Positions 37,199 through 48,089 of a stretch of 64,000 bases of DNA are shown here, one piece after another. The stretch covers positions 479,788-543,787 of the forward strand of contig NZ_SJON01000001.1 in the NCBI RefSeq assembly GCF_004331385.1, written 5' to 3'. The notes beneath the pieces are model-generated. The model had not been told where the DNA came from. It did no database searches and saw only the letters and a program-made list of their open reading frames with translations. How positions within the stretch are numbered: the stretch's first letter is position 1; the number at the start of each line of letters is the position of its first letter. Source of the DNA: Enterobacter quasihormaechei (GTDB lineage: Bacteria; Pseudomonadota; Gammaproteobacteria; Enterobacterales; Enterobacteriaceae). The position numbers were made by a program, and so were the translations under genes.

Positions 37199-37203
37199 CA
37201 GAA

Positions 37204-37279
37204 AGCCGGGTGGCGGCTTCGCCTTACCCGGCCTACGAAGGGACAATGTAGGCCCGGTAAGCGCAGCGCCACCGGGCGT
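37204..37279. repeat. Two REP units (BIME) between ybiV and ybiW
   Basis: GCCGGGTGGCGGC...ACCCGGC (37204-37236) and a second unit in opposite orientation (37247-37279), a classical paired REP. Confidence 0.85.
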
Positions 37280-37283
37280 TTTT

Positions 37284-39716
37284 TTACAGCGTATGCTCAG
37301 TACGGGCAATAATATCGTCCTGCGCGTCCGGCGACAGGGCGGTGAAGAACGCCGAATATCCCGCTACGCGCACCACCAGGTCACGGTACTGGTCAGGGTG
37401 TTTCTTCGCTTCCAGCAGCGTTTCGCGCGAGACGATGTTGTACTGAATATGCCAGCCTTTGTGTACCTCGAAGAAGGTGCGCAGCAGTACCATCAGCTTC
37501 TGACGGTCGCTGTCGTTTTCCAGCGTCGAGGGGTTCAGCTTCTGGTTAAGCAGCACGCCGCCGAGGATCGCTTCCGTAGGCAGTTTACCCACGGAGCCGA
37601 TAACCGCCGTCGGGCCGAGGTGGTCCGTACCGGAGGCCGGGCTTGCCCCTTCCGCCAGCGGGGTGTGGGCTTTACGGCCGTCCGGCGTGGCCATTGTTGC
37701 CGCGCCAAACGGCACGTTCGCGGAGATAGACGACGTACCCGCGTAGTAGTTACCGCCAATCGGGCCGCGGCCGTAGCGCGGGTTGTGGTACTGCTTCAGC
37801 TCTTCAATGTAGGTTTCGTAAGCACGGGTCAGCAGCATGTCCACGCTGTCGTCGTCGTTGCCGTACTTCGGCGCGCCGTTGATCAGGCGCTGGCGCAGCT
37901 GCTCATGGGTCAGCCCGTCGAAATCATCCGCCAGCGCCGCCGCCAGCTGCTGCTGACCGATTACGCCCTGGTCAAACACCAGCTTCTTCACCGCCGCCAG
38001 GCTGTTGCCAAGGTTGGCGATCCCCACCTGTAGGCCGGAAACCCAGTCATACTTCGCGCCGCCCTGCTTGATGCTTTTCGCGCGTTCGATGCAGTCATCC
38101 ACCAGCGCCGAGCAGAGAATATCGTGGACGTTCTCTTCCAGCATGGTGTCCACCACGTACTCAATCTCAATGGATTTACGGGTGTAGTAGCGGATCTGGT
38201 TATCCCACGCCGCCATCACCTCATCGAAATTGTCGAAGTTTCCGGCAGAGAGGGCTTTCTCCTGCGGCAGGAATACCTTGCCGCTGATGGCGTCGCGACC
38301 GCCTTCCAGCGCCGCCAGCATCACGCGGGCAAAGTTGATAAAGCTCATGCCGGTGCAGCGGTAGCCCCATTTTCCGCCCACCGCGGTTTCGATGCAGCCA
38401 ATTGCGGCGTAGTCATACGCATCGTCGCGCTCCACGCCAAGCTTGATAAATTCCGGGATCACGATTTCATCGTTGTTAAATGCCGGCATCCCGAAGCCGC
38501 AGCGGATCACCTGCACGCAGGCGTCGAGGAAGTCGTTGCTCATGCCGGCGTGGTAGCGCACGCTCAGGTTTGGCTGGGTGGAACGCAGACGGCCGCAGGA
38601 TTCCAGAATGGCGTAAGAGAGCGGGTTCACCGCGTCCATCGGCTCGCCGTTAACCAGCTTTTGGCCGCCAATAGTGACGTTCTGATACAGCGGGCTGCCC
38701 GCCGAGGCTTTGGAGTGCGAGCCGGAGCGGATCTTGTTCACTTCCAGCAGCTTCAGCCAGCAGCTGTGCAGCAGCTCGATGGCGTGCTCGCGATCAAGAC
38801 TCTGGTCCAGCTCCACGTCGCGACGATAGTACGGGTAAAGATACTGGTCCATACGGGCGAAGGAAACGGAGTGACCGTTGGACTCAATTTGCAGGATCAG
38901 CTGAATGAAGTAGCACAGCTGAAGCGCCTGCCAGAAGGTTTTTGGCGGTTCGTGGGCGATGACGTCGCAGTTTTCCGCTATCGCCAGCAGCTCGTCGCGG
39001 CGGCTGTCTCGGGTTTCCGTAGACGCCATTTCACGCGCCAGGTCGGCAAAGCGTTTGATGTGCAGGCTTACGGCTTCCAGCACGATATCGATCGCCTTCA
39101 GGAACTGATCGCCGTGCAGGTCTTCCAGCACCGTCAGGTTGATGCGCGAGCGGCGCTCGGCCACTTTCGCACGCAGGCCGTCGAGACCTTTCTCCAGCAC
39201 CAGCGGGAAATTCACCGCCAGGTGCGCGTCACCAGAGGTCATGTTGCCTTCAGCCTTGATGATGCCGGTTTCCAGCAGGCCTTTCTGCTCGTCGGTGAAC
39301 ATGCCATAGCAGCGATCCTGCACCGTCTGGCCGCGCCACCACGGGCAGATCTCATGCAGAATACGTTTATTCTCTTCGCTCACCGCAAAGCCAGCACCCG
39401 GGCGGTCCGCCAGATCGTCAATCTCTTTCTCGATCCAGGAGACGGTGTATTCCGGGAAGATCGGCGCGGCGCGCACTTCGCTTGCCTGGTTACCGATAAT
39501 CAGCTCGTCGTGCTTGATCCAGATGGTGCGTTTTGCCAGATGGTGGGCCAGGGCCAGCGCACGACGTACCGGGATCGGCTTGTCCATGTGCTGCTGATAC
39601 ATTTCGGTGTAATGCTGTGCGCGCTCGGTACAGACCGGGGGCTTAACGATATGCACCAGCGCCGTTTTGTGCGCCTTGATGCGCTCGCTGAGGGTGTTGA
39701 GATTCAGGGTGGTCAT
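37284..39716 (-). CDS. ybiW: YbiW, glycyl radical enzyme (PFL-like)
   Basis: The 810-residue protein carries the glycyl radical loop VVRVAGYSAFF with Gly786 near the C-terminus, and the active-site cysteine in AAIGCIETAVGG. Its sequence type is closer to the diol and glycerol dehydratase-like branch than to pyruvate formate-lyase proper, which has a CC pair at the active site; only one cysteine is seen here. The substrate is unknown. It is preceded by ybiY with a four-base gap, so activase and enzyme are cotranscribed, and the gene is expected to work only without oxygen. Confidence 0.92.
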   Translation of the reverse strand: MTTLNLNTLSERIKAHKTALVHIVKPPVCTERAQHYTEMYQQHMDKPIPVRRALALAHHLAKRTIWIKHDELIIGNQASEVRAAPIFPEYTVSWIEKEIDDLADRPGAGFAVSEENKRILHEICPWWRGQTVQDRCYGMFTDEQKGLLETGIIKAEGNMTSGDAHLAVNFPLVLEKGLDGLRAKVAERRSRINLTVLEDLHGDQFLKAIDIVLEAVSLHIKRFADLAREMASTETRDSRRDELLAIAENCDVIAHEPPKTFWQALQLCYFIQLILQIESNGHSVSFARMDQYLYPYYRRDVELDQSLDREHAIELLHSCWLKLLEVNKIRSGSHSKASAGSPLYQNVTIGGQKLVNGEPMDAVNPLSYAILESCGRLRSTQPNLSVRYHAGMSNDFLDACVQVIRCGFGMPAFNNDEIVIPEFIKLGVERDDAYDYAAIGCIETAVGGKWGYRCTGMSFINFARVMLAALEGGRDAISGKVFLPQEKALSAGNFDNFDEVMAAWDNQIRYYTRKSIEIEYVVDTMLEENVHDILCSALVDDCIERAKSIKQGGAKYDWVSGLQVGIANLGNSLAAVKKLVFDQGVIGQQQLAAALADDFDGLTHEQLRQRLINGAPKYGNDDDSVDMLLTRAYETYIEELKQYHNPRYGRGPIGGNYYAGTSSISANVPFGAATMATPDGRKAHTPLAEGASPASGTDHLGPTAVIGSVGKLPTEAILGGVLLNQKLNPSTLENDSDRQKLMVLLRTFFEVHKGWHIQYNIVSRETLLEAKKHPDQYRDLVVRVAGYSAFFTALSPDAQDDIIARTEHTL

Positions 39717-39720
39717 AGGT

Positions 39721-40620
39721 TTATCCTCGTAAGGTCGCAGTTAACCCTTTCTGGCAGGCATACTGCTGTGCGAAGTCCAGTAGCGCAGGGTTATCCAGCG
39801 GTTTGTCAGGGGCAGAGTAGGGTTGGCCGAGCAGGGTGTATTTGTTCATGCCCAGCGTGTGATACGGCAGAAAATGGATATCATCGACGCCGAGTTCGTC
39901 GGCGGCGAAGTTGGTGATGGCGGTAACAGACGCTTCATCGGCGTTGAAGCCCTGGATCAGCGGCACGCGGATGGTGATTTTTTTCCCGGCAGCGGCGAGG
40001 CGCTTCAGGTTGTCCAGGATCCGTTTGGCCGAACCGTCGGTCCACTGTTTAAACACCTCGCTATCCACATGCTTCAGGTCGGCAAGGAACAGATCGACGT
40101 ACGGTAATGACGGCTCGATATAGTGCCACGGCACGTGAAGGCAGGTTTCGACGGCGGTGTGGATCCCCTGCTCATGGCTGGCCTTAAGCAGGGCGTGCGC
40201 CAGGTCAGGGTTCATAAACGGCTCGCCGCCGGAAAGGGTGATCCCGCCGCCGCTGCGGTCGTAGAAGGGCTTGTCGCGCAGCACGGTGGCCATGATCTCT
40301 TCCACCTGCTTATCTTCCCCGCAGACGGTGAGCGCCTGGGTCGGGCAGCAGTCGGTGAGGGCAGTGAGCGTCTCTTCGCTTAATTTTTCACGATGGATGA
40401 CCAGCCCGTTCAGCGCACGTTCAATACACTCCGGCGCGGCCTGCTGACACAGGTCACAGCCGTCCAGGCACAGCCGTGCATCAAACAGTACGTCCCGCGT
40501 GCGGGAGCGGCTTTCCGGGTTCTGGCACCAGCGACAGCCCAGCGAGCAGCCTTTCAGGAATACCACGGTTCGAATACCGGGGCCGTCGTGGGTGGAGTAA
40601 CGCTGTACATTGAAGATCAT
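39721..40620 (-). CDS. ybiY: YbiY, radical SAM glycyl-radical-enzyme activase
   Basis: The 299-residue protein has the radical SAM motif CSLGCRWC (Cys25, Cys29, Cys32) and a ferredoxin-like insert with extra cysteines ([15 protein letters not shown]), as in dehydratase-type activases. [22 protein letters not shown] is the conserved SAM-binding stretch. It installs the radical on YbiW using S-adenosylmethionine. It is divergent from fsaA, and the ACTTTC-N4-GAAAGT palindrome lies between them. Confidence 0.94.
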   Translation of the reverse strand: MIFNVQRYSTHDGPGIRTVVFLKGCSLGCRWCQNPESRSRTRDVLFDARLCLDGCDLCQQAAPECIERALNGLVIHREKLSEETLTALTDCCPTQALTVCGEDKQVEEIMATVLRDKPFYDRSGGGITLSGGEPFMNPDLAHALLKASHEQGIHTAVETCLHVPWHYIEPSLPYVDLFLADLKHVDSEVFKQWTDGSAKRILDNLKRLAAAGKKITIRVPLIQGFNADEASVTAITNFAADELGVDDIHFLPYHTLGMNKYTLLGQPYSAPDKPLDNPALLDFAQQYACQKGLTATLRG

Positions 40621-40655
40621 TTTTTTGCCCTCGAATTACATATGAAGATTAAATT

Positions 40656-40671
40656 ACTTTCGAATGAAAGT
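40656..40671. promoter_or_regulatory. Shared palindrome, site C (ybiYW and fsaA)
   Basis: ACTTTC-GAAT-GAAAGT, a perfect six-base inverted repeat. It lies 36 bases before ybiY and 76 before fsaA, so it could control both divergent units. Confidence 0.7.
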
Positions 40672-40747
40672 TATCTTGATATGGGTCAATTCATGAGCAG
40701 GTTTTCTCGTGATAGGGTAAGTGCAGGCTAATTTTGAGGGTGACATC

Positions 40748-41410
40748 ATGGAACTTTATCTCGACACATCTGACGTTGCGGCAGTCAAAAAGCTGGCGCG
40801 CATCTTTCCGCTGGCAGGCGTGACCACCAATCCAAGCATTGTGGCGGCAGGGAAAACGCCCCTGGAAGAGCTGTTGCCCGCGCTGCACGACGCGCTGGGC
40901 GGCAAGGGCCGTCTGTTCGCTCAGATAATGGCGACGACCGCCGAAGGGATGGTGGAAGATGCACGTAAGCTGCGCGCGATCGTTAACGACCTGGTGGTAA
41001 AAGTGCCCGTGACCGCTGAAGGGCTGGCGGCAATCAAAATGCTGAAAGCAGAAGGGATCCCGACGCTGGGTACCGCGGTATACGGCGCAGCGCAGGGGAT
41101 GCTCTCCGCGCTGGCGGGTGCTGAGTATGTGGCCCCTTACGTGAACCGCGTGGACGCGCAGGGCGGGGACGGGATCCAGACGGTGGTCGAACTGCAACAG
41201 TTGCTGACCCTGCACGCGCCGCAGTCAAAAGTGCTCGCCGCGAGCTTCAAAACGCCGCGTCAGGCGCTGGACTGCCTGCTGGCGGGGTGTGAGTCCATCA
41301 CGCTGCCGCTGGACGTGGCGCAGCAGTTTATTACCTCTCCGGCGGTGGACGCGGCGGTTGTGAAGTTTGAGCAGGACTGGCAGGGGGCGTTTGGACGGAC
41401 GTCTATTTGA
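40748..41410 (+). CDS. fsaA: FsaA, fructose-6-phosphate aldolase
   Basis: The 220-residue enzyme ([31 protein letters not shown]) matches E. coli FsaA, with the Schiff-base lysine in [10 protein letters not shown] (Lys85). It is a transaldolase-fold enzyme that reversibly splits fructose 6-phosphate into dihydroxyacetone and glyceraldehyde 3-phosphate, and also accepts glycolaldehyde or hydroxyacetone. The start follows GAGGG; a longer in-frame reading to 40721 is not conserved. It is divergent from ybiYW, sharing their putative operator. Confidence 0.95.
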   Translation: MELYLDTSDVAAVKKLARIFPLAGVTTNPSIVAAGKTPLEELLPALHDALGGKGRLFAQIMATTAEGMVEDARKLRAIVNDLVVKVPVTAEGLAAIKMLKAEGIPTLGTAVYGAAQGMLSALAGAEYVAPYVNRVDAQGGDGIQTVVELQQLLTLHAPQSKVLAASFKTPRQALDCLLAGCESITLPLDVAQQFITSPAVDAAVVKFEQDWQGAFGRTSI

Positions 41411-41416
41411 TGCTGT

Positions 41417-41520
41417 TGCCGGGTGGCGCTGACGCTTACCCGGCCTACGTTCGCATTGCTGTTGCCGGGTGGCGCCGTTCGAGCCGTTGTAGGTCGGGTA
41501 AGGCGAAGCCGCCACCCGAC
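41417..41520. repeat. REP cluster between fsaA and moeB
   Basis: One complete unit (41417-41449), a second start (41465-41476) and an inverted unit (41489-41520) of the GCCGGGTGGCG type between convergent genes. Confidence 0.85.
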
Positions 41521-41523
41521 TTT

Positions 41524-42276
41524 TTACTGACCACACACCTCACATCCCGGATTGCGCATCAGCTTCATCTCACGGAACTGGCAGGTCATCGCGTCGTACA
41601 TCACGATTTTACCCGCTGCCGGGGTGCCGTAATGCGCCAGCACCTTAATCGCCTCCATCGCCTGCAACGAACCAATCACGCCGACGAGCGGCGCCATCAC
41701 GCCCGCCTCGACGCAGGTCAGCGCATTCTCGCCAAACAGACGGCTCAGGCAGCGGTAGCAGGGCTCTCCCTCAGCGTAAGTGAAAACGCTAATCTGCCCC
41801 TCCATGCGGATGGCCGCGCCGGAAATCAGCGGCGTTTTATGGGCAAAGCAGCCCGCATTGAGCTGATTGCGAATGGCGACGTTATCGGTGCAGTCCAGCA
41901 CCAGGTCATGCTGTGCAATCTGCGCAAACAGCGCGTCTTCATCCAGCAGGGCGTCAATCAGGGTGAACTGAACGTTGGAATTGATGCGCGCCAGCGCCGT
42001 GCGTGCAGATTCCACTTTTGGCTGACCAACCGTCGCGTCGCTGTGCAGCGTCTGGCGTTGCAGGTTGGACACCGACACGGTATCGAAATCCAGCAGCGTC
42101 ATGCGGCCGACACCCGCCGCAGCCAGGTATTGCGCCGCCGCGCAGCCAAGTCCCCCAAGGCCCACAACCAGCACGCTGGCCGCCTTGAGCGCCTCCTGCC
42201 CCTCGAAATCAAACCCGCGCAGCACAATCTGGCGGTTGTAGCGCATCATCTCCGGGTCGCTCAGTTCCACCGTCAT
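41524..42276 (-). CDS. moeB: MoeB, molybdopterin-synthase adenylyltransferase
   Basis: The 250-residue ThiF/E1-like enzyme adenylates the C-terminus of MoaD so it can accept sulfur for molybdopterin synthesis. The nucleotide-binding loop VVGLGGLGCAAAQYLAAAG is clear, and four zinc-binding cysteines occur in CYRCL and the terminal CEVCGQ. It starts at MTVELSDPEMMRYNRQI, one base after the moeA stop, so moeA-moeB form one translationally linked unit. Confidence 0.96.
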   Translation of the reverse strand: MTVELSDPEMMRYNRQIVLRGFDFEGQEALKAASVLVVGLGGLGCAAAQYLAAAGVGRMTLLDFDTVSVSNLQRQTLHSDATVGQPKVESARTALARINSNVQFTLIDALLDEDALFAQIAQHDLVLDCTDNVAIRNQLNAGCFAHKTPLISGAAIRMEGQISVFTYAEGEPCYRCLSRLFGENALTCVEAGVMAPLVGVIGSLQAMEAIKVLAHYGTPAAGKIVMYDAMTCQFREMKLMRNPGCEVCGQ

Positions 42277-42277
42277 G

Positions 42278-43510
42278 TCAGCCTCCGAACAGGTGGTTAA
42301 AGCGTTCCACTTCAACCCATTCGCCCGCCTCGACGTGGCCGCGCTCGCGCTCCAGCACGATAAAGCAGTTGCCCTGGCTGAAGGAGCTAAAAATATGCGA
42401 ACCCTGATGCCCGGTGGTGCTCACTTCCAGATCACCGTCGGCGCTGCGCGCCAGAATGCCGCGCTGGAAATCGAGACGACCCGGTGATTTTTTCAGGCGC
42501 GTTGCCGCCCGCACGCGCAGACGTTCCGGCAGCGGGCTGGCATTGTTGCCCGAGAGCTTCGCCAGCAAAGGGATCACCAACTGGTAGAAGGTCAGCGCGG
42601 CGGAGACCGGGTTACCCGGCAGGCCGCAGAACCAGCTGTGCGGAAGCTTGCCAAACGCGAATGGTTTGCCCGGCTTAATCGCCAGCTTCCAGAAGGCGAT
42701 TTCGCCCAGCTCTTCAAGCAGGGTTTTGGTGTAATCCGCTTCGCCAACCGATACGCCGCCGGAGCTGATGACCACGTCGGCGGATTTGTCCGCCTCGATA
42801 AACGCCGCGCGCAGTTTTTCCGGGTCGTCTGGAATGATGCCGAGGTTAATCACCTCGCAGCCCAGCTGCTCCAGCATCAGGTGTACCGCCAGACGGTTAG
42901 TATCGTAAATCTGCCCCTCGTGCAGCGGCTGGCCCGGAAGCTGAAGCTCGTCTCCCGTAGAGAACACCGCCACGCGCACTTTGCGGACAACGTCAATTTC
43001 CGCGATGCCAAGCGATGCCAGCACCGGCAGCTCAGCGACGGTCAGTTTTTGCCCGGCGGCAAAGACCGTCGCGCCGAGGGTAATGTCTTCCCCGGTGAGG
43101 CGAATGTTCTGTCCGGCTTTGACGCTGGCGGTAAAACGCACGCCGTCGTCCGTTTGTTCGGTCTCTTCCTGCATCACCACGGCTTCACAGCCCTTTGGCA
43201 CCGGCGCGCCGGTCATGATGCGTACGCAGGTGCCCGCAGGCCATTCACCGTTGAACGGCTGCCCGGCAAACGCTTTACCCGCCACCGGCAGCGGCTGACC
43301 CGTTTGCAGATCCGCCAGACGTACGGCATAGCCGTCCATCGCCGCGTTATCGAACCCCGGCACGTTCATCGGCGAGACGATATCGCGCGCGGCAATACGG
43401 CCAAAACAGCGCACAAGCGGCAGCGTCTCAACGTCGTGCAGTGGGGTAATGCGGTCAAGCATCTGCGAGAGTGCCGTCTCAAGCGGCATCAGTCCGGCGG
43501 TAAAATCCAT
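42278..43510 (-). CDS. moeA: MoeA, molybdopterin molybdenumtransferase
   Basis: The 410-residue protein ([21 protein letters not shown]) inserts molybdate into adenylated molybdopterin. Conserved pieces include [13 protein letters not shown], the MogA-like domain with [14 protein letters not shown], and [13 protein letters not shown]. It starts at ATG 43510 following AGGAG. The in-frame extension to 43546 is not conserved. It is the first gene of the moeAB operon and diverges from iaaA. Confidence 0.96.
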   Translation of the reverse strand: MDFTAGLMPLETALSQMLDRITPLHDVETLPLVRCFGRIAARDIVSPMNVPGFDNAAMDGYAVRLADLQTGQPLPVAGKAFAGQPFNGEWPAGTCVRIMTGAPVPKGCEAVVMQEETEQTDDGVRFTASVKAGQNIRLTGEDITLGATVFAAGQKLTVAELPVLASLGIAEIDVVRKVRVAVFSTGDELQLPGQPLHEGQIYDTNRLAVHLMLEQLGCEVINLGIIPDDPEKLRAAFIEADKSADVVISSGGVSVGEADYTKTLLEELGEIAFWKLAIKPGKPFAFGKLPHSWFCGLPGNPVSAALTFYQLVIPLLAKLSGNNASPLPERLRVRAATRLKKSPGRLDFQRGILARSADGDLEVSTTGHQGSHIFSSFSQGNCFIVLERERGHVEAGEWVEVERFNHLFGG

Positions 43511-43700
43511 GGTGGGCTCCTGCGGAGTAACAACGAAAGCGCTCATTATGGCAGAAAAGTGCGGCTAACTGTATGACACCGATGGGTGTACGCTTTACAT
43601 CACAGTTGCGTCTTTCTATATTCAAAAATCATCTGAAGATTCGTCGACGATAATGATATTTATAGAAAAAGCAGCCAGCCAGGCTGATGGGTGATGCGAA

Positions 43701-44639
43701 ATGAGTAAAGCGGTTATCGCAATTCATGGCGGTGCCGGGGCAATCACCCGTGCACAGCTCAGTCCCGAGCAGGAGAAGCGTTACATTGATGCGCTGAACG
43801 CCATCGTGGAAACAGGCCAGCGCATGCTGGAAGCGGGCGACAGCGCGCTGGATGTGGTGACCGAAGCGGTGCGCCTGCTGGAGGAGTGTCCGCTGTTCAA
43901 TGCCGGCATTGGCGCGGTCTTCACGCGTGATGAAACGCACGAGCTGGATGCCTGCGTGATGGACGGCGTCACCCTGAAAGCGGGGGCGGTGGCGGGCGTG
44001 AGTCGCCTGCGCAATCCCGTACTGGCCGCGCGTCTGGTGATGGATCACAGCCCGCATGTGCTGCTGGCGGGCGCGGGAGCGGAGAAATTTGCCGTTGAGC
44101 ACGGGATGGACACGGTCTCGCCCGATCTTTTTTCCACTGAGGAGCGTTACCGGCAGTTGCTGGAGGCCCGCACTGCGGGGATGACGCAGCTGGACCATGC
44201 CGCGCCGCTCGATGAGCGCAGCAAGATGGGCACGGTTGGCGCGGTGGCCCTGGATAAAGCCGGCAACCTCGCTGCCGCGACGTCAACGGGCGGCATGACC
44301 AACAAACTTCCCGGACGCGTGGGCGACAGCCCGCTGCCGGGGGCAGGGTGCTACGCCAATAATGCCACCGCGGCGGTGTCGTGCACCGGCACCGGCGAAG
44401 TGTTTATCCGCGCGCTGGCGGCCTACGACATTACCGCGCTGATGGATTACGGCGGATTAAGCCTGAGCGAGGCCTGCGAGCGGGTGGTGATGGAAAAGCT
44501 GCCAGCGCTGGGCGGGGAAGGTGGCTTAATTGCCGTGGATCGGGAGGGTAACGTGGCGCTGCCGTTCAACAGTGAAGGGATGTACCGTGCGTGGGGATAT
44601 GCCGGCGATGCGCCCAGCACAGGCATCTATCGTGAATAA
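43701..44639 (+). CDS. iaaA: IaaA, isoaspartyl peptidase / L-asparaginase precursor
   Basis: The 312-residue proenzyme ([20 protein letters not shown]) is an N-terminal nucleophile hydrolase that cleaves itself before the threonine in [12 protein letters not shown] (Thr178) to give two subunits. It releases aspartate from isoaspartyl dipeptides and hydrolyses asparagine. It is followed after 11 bases by gsiA, as in E. coli, so it is probably the first gene of an iaaA-gsiABCD operon, linking peptide hydrolysis with import. Confidence 0.95.
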   Translation: MSKAVIAIHGGAGAITRAQLSPEQEKRYIDALNAIVETGQRMLEAGDSALDVVTEAVRLLEECPLFNAGIGAVFTRDETHELDACVMDGVTLKAGAVAGVSRLRNPVLAARLVMDHSPHVLLAGAGAEKFAVEHGMDTVSPDLFSTEERYRQLLEARTAGMTQLDHAAPLDERSKMGTVGAVALDKAGNLAAATSTGGMTNKLPGRVGDSPLPGAGCYANNATAAVSCTGTGEVFIRALAAYDITALMDYGGLSLSEACERVVMEKLPALGGEGGLIAVDREGNVALPFNSEGMYRAWGYAGDAPSTGIYRE

Positions 44640-44650
44640 GGGGGCATTGC

Positions 44651-46522
44651 GTGCCGCACAGTGAAGAGCTGGACAGCCGGGAAGTGTTGGCTGTTCATCA
44701 GCTGAATATTGCCTTTCAGGAAGAGCGGCAGTTTATCCCGGCAGTCCAGAATTTATCGTTTTCGCTCAATCGCGGCGAAACGCTGGCGATTGTCGGCGAG
44801 TCCGGTTCTGGTAAATCCGTCACCGCACTGGCGCTGATGCGTCTGCTTGAGCAGACGGGCGGGCAAATCACCAGCAAGCAGATGCTGTTGCGCCGCCGCA
44901 ACCGTCAGGTTATCGATCTTAACGAGCTGAGCGCGTCCCAGATGCAGGGCGTGCGCGGGGCGGATATCGCGATGATCTTCCAGGAGCCGATGACCTCGCT
45001 GAACCCGGTCTTCCCGGTGGGCGAGCAGATTGCCGAGTCGATTCGCCTGCATCAGGGGCTGAGCGGCGATGAGGCGCTCAGCGAAGCGAAACGGATGCTG
45101 GAGCGGGTACGGATCCCCGAGGCGCACACCATGTTGTCCCGCTATCCGCATCAGCTCTCGGGCGGCATGCGCCAGCGGGTAATGATAGCGATGGCGCTGT
45201 CGTGTCGTCCGGCGGTGCTTATTGCGGACGAACCGACCACGGCGCTGGATGTCACCATTCAGGCCCAGATCCTGCAACTGATCAAGGTGTTACAGCAGGA
45301 GATGGAGATGGGGGTGATATTTATCACCCACGATATGGGGGTGGTGGCGGATATTGCCGATCGGGTGCTGGTGATGCATCAGGGCAATGCCGTGGAAACC
45401 GGCACGGTGGAGCAGGTCTTTCATGCGCCGGTGCATCCCTATACCAACGCGCTGCTGGCGGCGGTCCCGCGTCTGGGCGCGATGAATGGCAGTGATTATC
45501 CGCGCCGTTTTCCGCTGATGTCCCAGACCGAACCGGGCCATCAGGAAGACGAAACCGAGCAGAATACGGTGGTTCCCGGCAGGCCGATACTTGAAGTGCG
45601 TGACCTGGTGACCCGTTTCCCGCTGCGCAGCGGCATCCTTAATCGCGTGAAGCGCGAAGTGCATGCGGTTGAAAACGTCAGTTTTGACCTCTGGCCGGGC
45701 GAAACGCTGGCGCTGGTGGGGGAGTCCGGCTGCGGTAAATCCACCACCGGACGGGCGCTGCTCAGGCTGGTTGAGTCGCAGGAGGGGAGCATCACCTTCA
45801 ACGGTGAGCGCATCGACACCCTCCCCAACGGTAAATTGCAGGCGGTGCGGCGGGATATTCAGTTTATTTTCCAGGATCCGTATGCGTCGCTCGATCCGCG
45901 CCATACGGTGGGGTACTCGATTATGGAGCCGCTGCGGGTGCACAACCTGCTCGACGGTGAAGCCGCGCAGCGCCGCGTCGCGTGGCTGCTGGAGCGCGTG
46001 GGCCTGAAGCCGGAGCATGCCTGGCGTTATCCCCACGAATTTTCCGGCGGTCAGCGACAGCGTATCTGCATCGCGCGGGCGCTGGCGCTGAATCCAAAAG
46101 TGGTGATTGCGGATGAGTCCGTTTCAGCGCTGGATGTTTCTATCCGCGCGCAAATCATCAATCTCCTGCTCGATTTACAGCGGGATTTAGGCATTGCGTT
46201 TCTGTTTATCTCCCACGATATGGCGGTAGTTGAGCGGATCAGCCATCGCGTGGCGGTGATGTACATGGGACAAATTGTTGAAATCGGCCCCCGTCGGGCG
46301 GTGTTTGAAAACCCGCAGCACCCGTACACCCGCAAGCTGATGGCCGCCGTGCCGGTTGCCGATCCTGAGCATCGTCACGCCCAGCGCGTGCTGTTGCAGG
46401 ACGACATGCCGAGCAATATTCGTAAACGGGGCGAAACCCTGGAGCGCGTGGCGCTGCGTGAGGTGGGTCCCGGTCATTTTGTCGCACCACCGCGTCAGGG
46501 CAATGCATTCTCGCGGTTATAA
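44651..46522 (+). CDS. gsiA: GsiA, glutathione ABC importer double ATPase
   Basis: The 623-residue protein contains two oligopeptide-type ATPase domains. Walker A motifs are GESGSGKS (49-56) and GESGCGKS (about 357-364), signatures LSGGMRQR and FSGGQRQR. It energises uptake of glutathione through GsiC and GsiD. The start is GTG behind AAGGGGG, matching the E. coli N-terminus MPHS. Confidence 0.96.
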   Translation: MPHSEELDSREVLAVHQLNIAFQEERQFIPAVQNLSFSLNRGETLAIVGESGSGKSVTALALMRLLEQTGGQITSKQMLLRRRNRQVIDLNELSASQMQGVRGADIAMIFQEPMTSLNPVFPVGEQIAESIRLHQGLSGDEALSEAKRMLERVRIPEAHTMLSRYPHQLSGGMRQRVMIAMALSCRPAVLIADEPTTALDVTIQAQILQLIKVLQQEMEMGVIFITHDMGVVADIADRVLVMHQGNAVETGTVEQVFHAPVHPYTNALLAAVPRLGAMNGSDYPRRFPLMSQTEPGHQEDETEQNTVVPGRPILEVRDLVTRFPLRSGILNRVKREVHAVENVSFDLWPGETLALVGESGCGKSTTGRALLRLVESQEGSITFNGERIDTLPNGKLQAVRRDIQFIFQDPYASLDPRHTVGYSIMEPLRVHNLLDGEAAQRRVAWLLERVGLKPEHAWRYPHEFSGGQRQRICIARALALNPKVVIADESVSALDVSIRAQIINLLLDLQRDLGIAFLFISHDMAVVERISHRVAVMYMGQIVEIGPRRAVFENPQHPYTRKLMAAVPVADPEHRHAQRVLLQDDMPSNIRKRGETLERVALREVGPGHFVAPPRQGNAFSRL

Positions 46523-46545
46523 CTTACAACAGGCAGGAGAACACA

Positions 46546-48084
46546 ATGGTTCCTTTTGTTGCTCGTAAATGGCTGCTGGCCGTGAGCGTGACGGCTGCGC
46601 TGGCCGCCGCTCCCGCGTTCGCGGCGAAAGACGTGGTGGTGGCGGTGGGGTCTAACTTCACGACGCTGGATCCGTATGACGCTAACGACACCCTTTCCCA
46701 GGCGGTGGCAAAATCTTTCTACCAGGGGCTGTTCGGCCTGGACCGGGAGATGAAGCTGAAAAACGTGCTGGCGGAAGGGTATACCGTGTCGGACGATGGG
46801 CTGGTCTATACCGTTAAGCTCCGCACCGGCGTGAAGTTTCAGGACGGCACCGACTTCAACGCCGAGGCGGTTAAGATCAACCTGGACCGTGCCAGCAATC
46901 CGGAGAACGGCCTTAAGCGCTACAACCTGTATAAAAATATCGCCAGCACCGAGGCGGTTGACCCGGCGACGGTGAAGATCACCCTGAAAGAGCCGTTCTC
47001 GGCGTTTATCAATATCCTTGCTCATCCCGCGACGGCGATGATTTCGCCCGCCGCCCTGAAAAAATACGGCAAAGAGATTGGCTTCCACCCGGTGGGAACC
47101 GGGCCGTACGAACTGCTCACCTGGAACCAGACCGATTTTGTGAAGGTGAAAAAATTTGCCGGATACTGGCAGCAGGGGCTGCCGAAGCTGGATACCATCA
47201 CCTGGCGTCCGGTCGTGGACAACAATACCCGTGCCGCGATGCTGCAAACCGGCGAAGCGCAGTTTGCCTTCCCGATCCCTTACGAACAGGCGGCGCTGCT
47301 GGCGAAAAACAGCAAGCTGGAGCTGGTGGCCAGCCCGTCGATAATGCAGCGCTACATCAGCATGAACGTCACGCAGAAACCGTTTGATAACCCGAAGGTG
47401 CGCGAAGCCATCAACTACGCCATTAATCGTCAGGCGCTGGTGAAGGTGGCCTTTGCCGGTTACGCCACTCCCGCGACGGGCGTGATGCCGCCAGCCATCG
47501 AATATGCGCAGAGCTACCAGCCGTGGCCGTACGATCCGGCAAAAGCGCGGGAGCTGCTGAAAGAGGCGGGCTATCCGAACGGCTTTAGCACCACGCTGTG
47601 GTCGTCGCATAACCACAGCACCGCGCAGAAGGTGCTGCAATTTACCCAGCAGCAGCTGGCGCAGGTGGGCATTAAAGCCAGGGTCACGGCGATGGATGCC
47701 GGACAGCGAGCGGCGGAAGTAGAAGGCAAAGGGCAGAAAGAGAGCGGCGTGCGGATGTTCTACACCGGCTGGACGGCTTCAACCGGCGAAGCGGACTGGT
47801 CCCTGTCGCCGCTGTTCGCTTCCCAGAACTGGCCGCCAACGCTGTTCAACACCGCGTTCTACAGTAATCCGCAGGTGGATAAGGATCTGGCCGATGCCCT
47901 GAAAACCACCAAACCGGAAGAGAAAGCGCGCCTGTACAAAGAGGCGCAGGACATTATCTGGAAAGAGTCGCCGTGGGTGCCGCTGGTGGTGGAAAAACTG
48001 GTCTCAGCTCACAATAAAGCGCTGACCGGTTTTTACATCATGCCGGATACGGGCTTTAGCTTTGACGACGCGGATCTAAAATAA
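46546..48084 (+). CDS. gsiB: GsiB, periplasmic glutathione-binding protein
   Basis: The 512-residue protein has a signal peptide cleaved near [12 protein letters not shown] and an SBP_bac_5 domain ([31 protein letters not shown]... [22 protein letters not shown]). It captures glutathione for the GsiACD complex. It lies 23 bases after gsiA and behind a CAGGAG ribosome site. Confidence 0.96.
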   Translation: MVPFVARKWLLAVSVTAALAAAPAFAAKDVVVAVGSNFTTLDPYDANDTLSQAVAKSFYQGLFGLDREMKLKNVLAEGYTVSDDGLVYTVKLRTGVKFQDGTDFNAEAVKINLDRASNPENGLKRYNLYKNIASTEAVDPATVKITLKEPFSAFINILAHPATAMISPAALKKYGKEIGFHPVGTGPYELLTWNQTDFVKVKKFAGYWQQGLPKLDTITWRPVVDNNTRAAMLQTGEAQFAFPIPYEQAALLAKNSKLELVASPSIMQRYISMNVTQKPFDNPKVREAINYAINRQALVKVAFAGYATPATGVMPPAIEYAQSYQPWPYDPAKARELLKEAGYPNGFSTTLWSSHNHSTAQKVLQFTQQQLAQVGIKARVTAMDAGQRAAEVEGKGQKESGVRMFYTGWTASTGEADWSLSPLFASQNWPPTLFNTAFYSNPQVDKDLADALKTTKPEEKARLYKEAQDIIWKESPWVPLVVEKLVSAHNKALTGFYIMPDTGFSFDDADLK

Positions 48085-48089
48085 AACTC

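Noticed and set aside
38124..39917. 597-codon ORF on the plus strand
   Set aside because: It is the antisense of ybiW, produced by high GC and codon bias; the protein is low-complexity in V, H, Q and R and has no domain.
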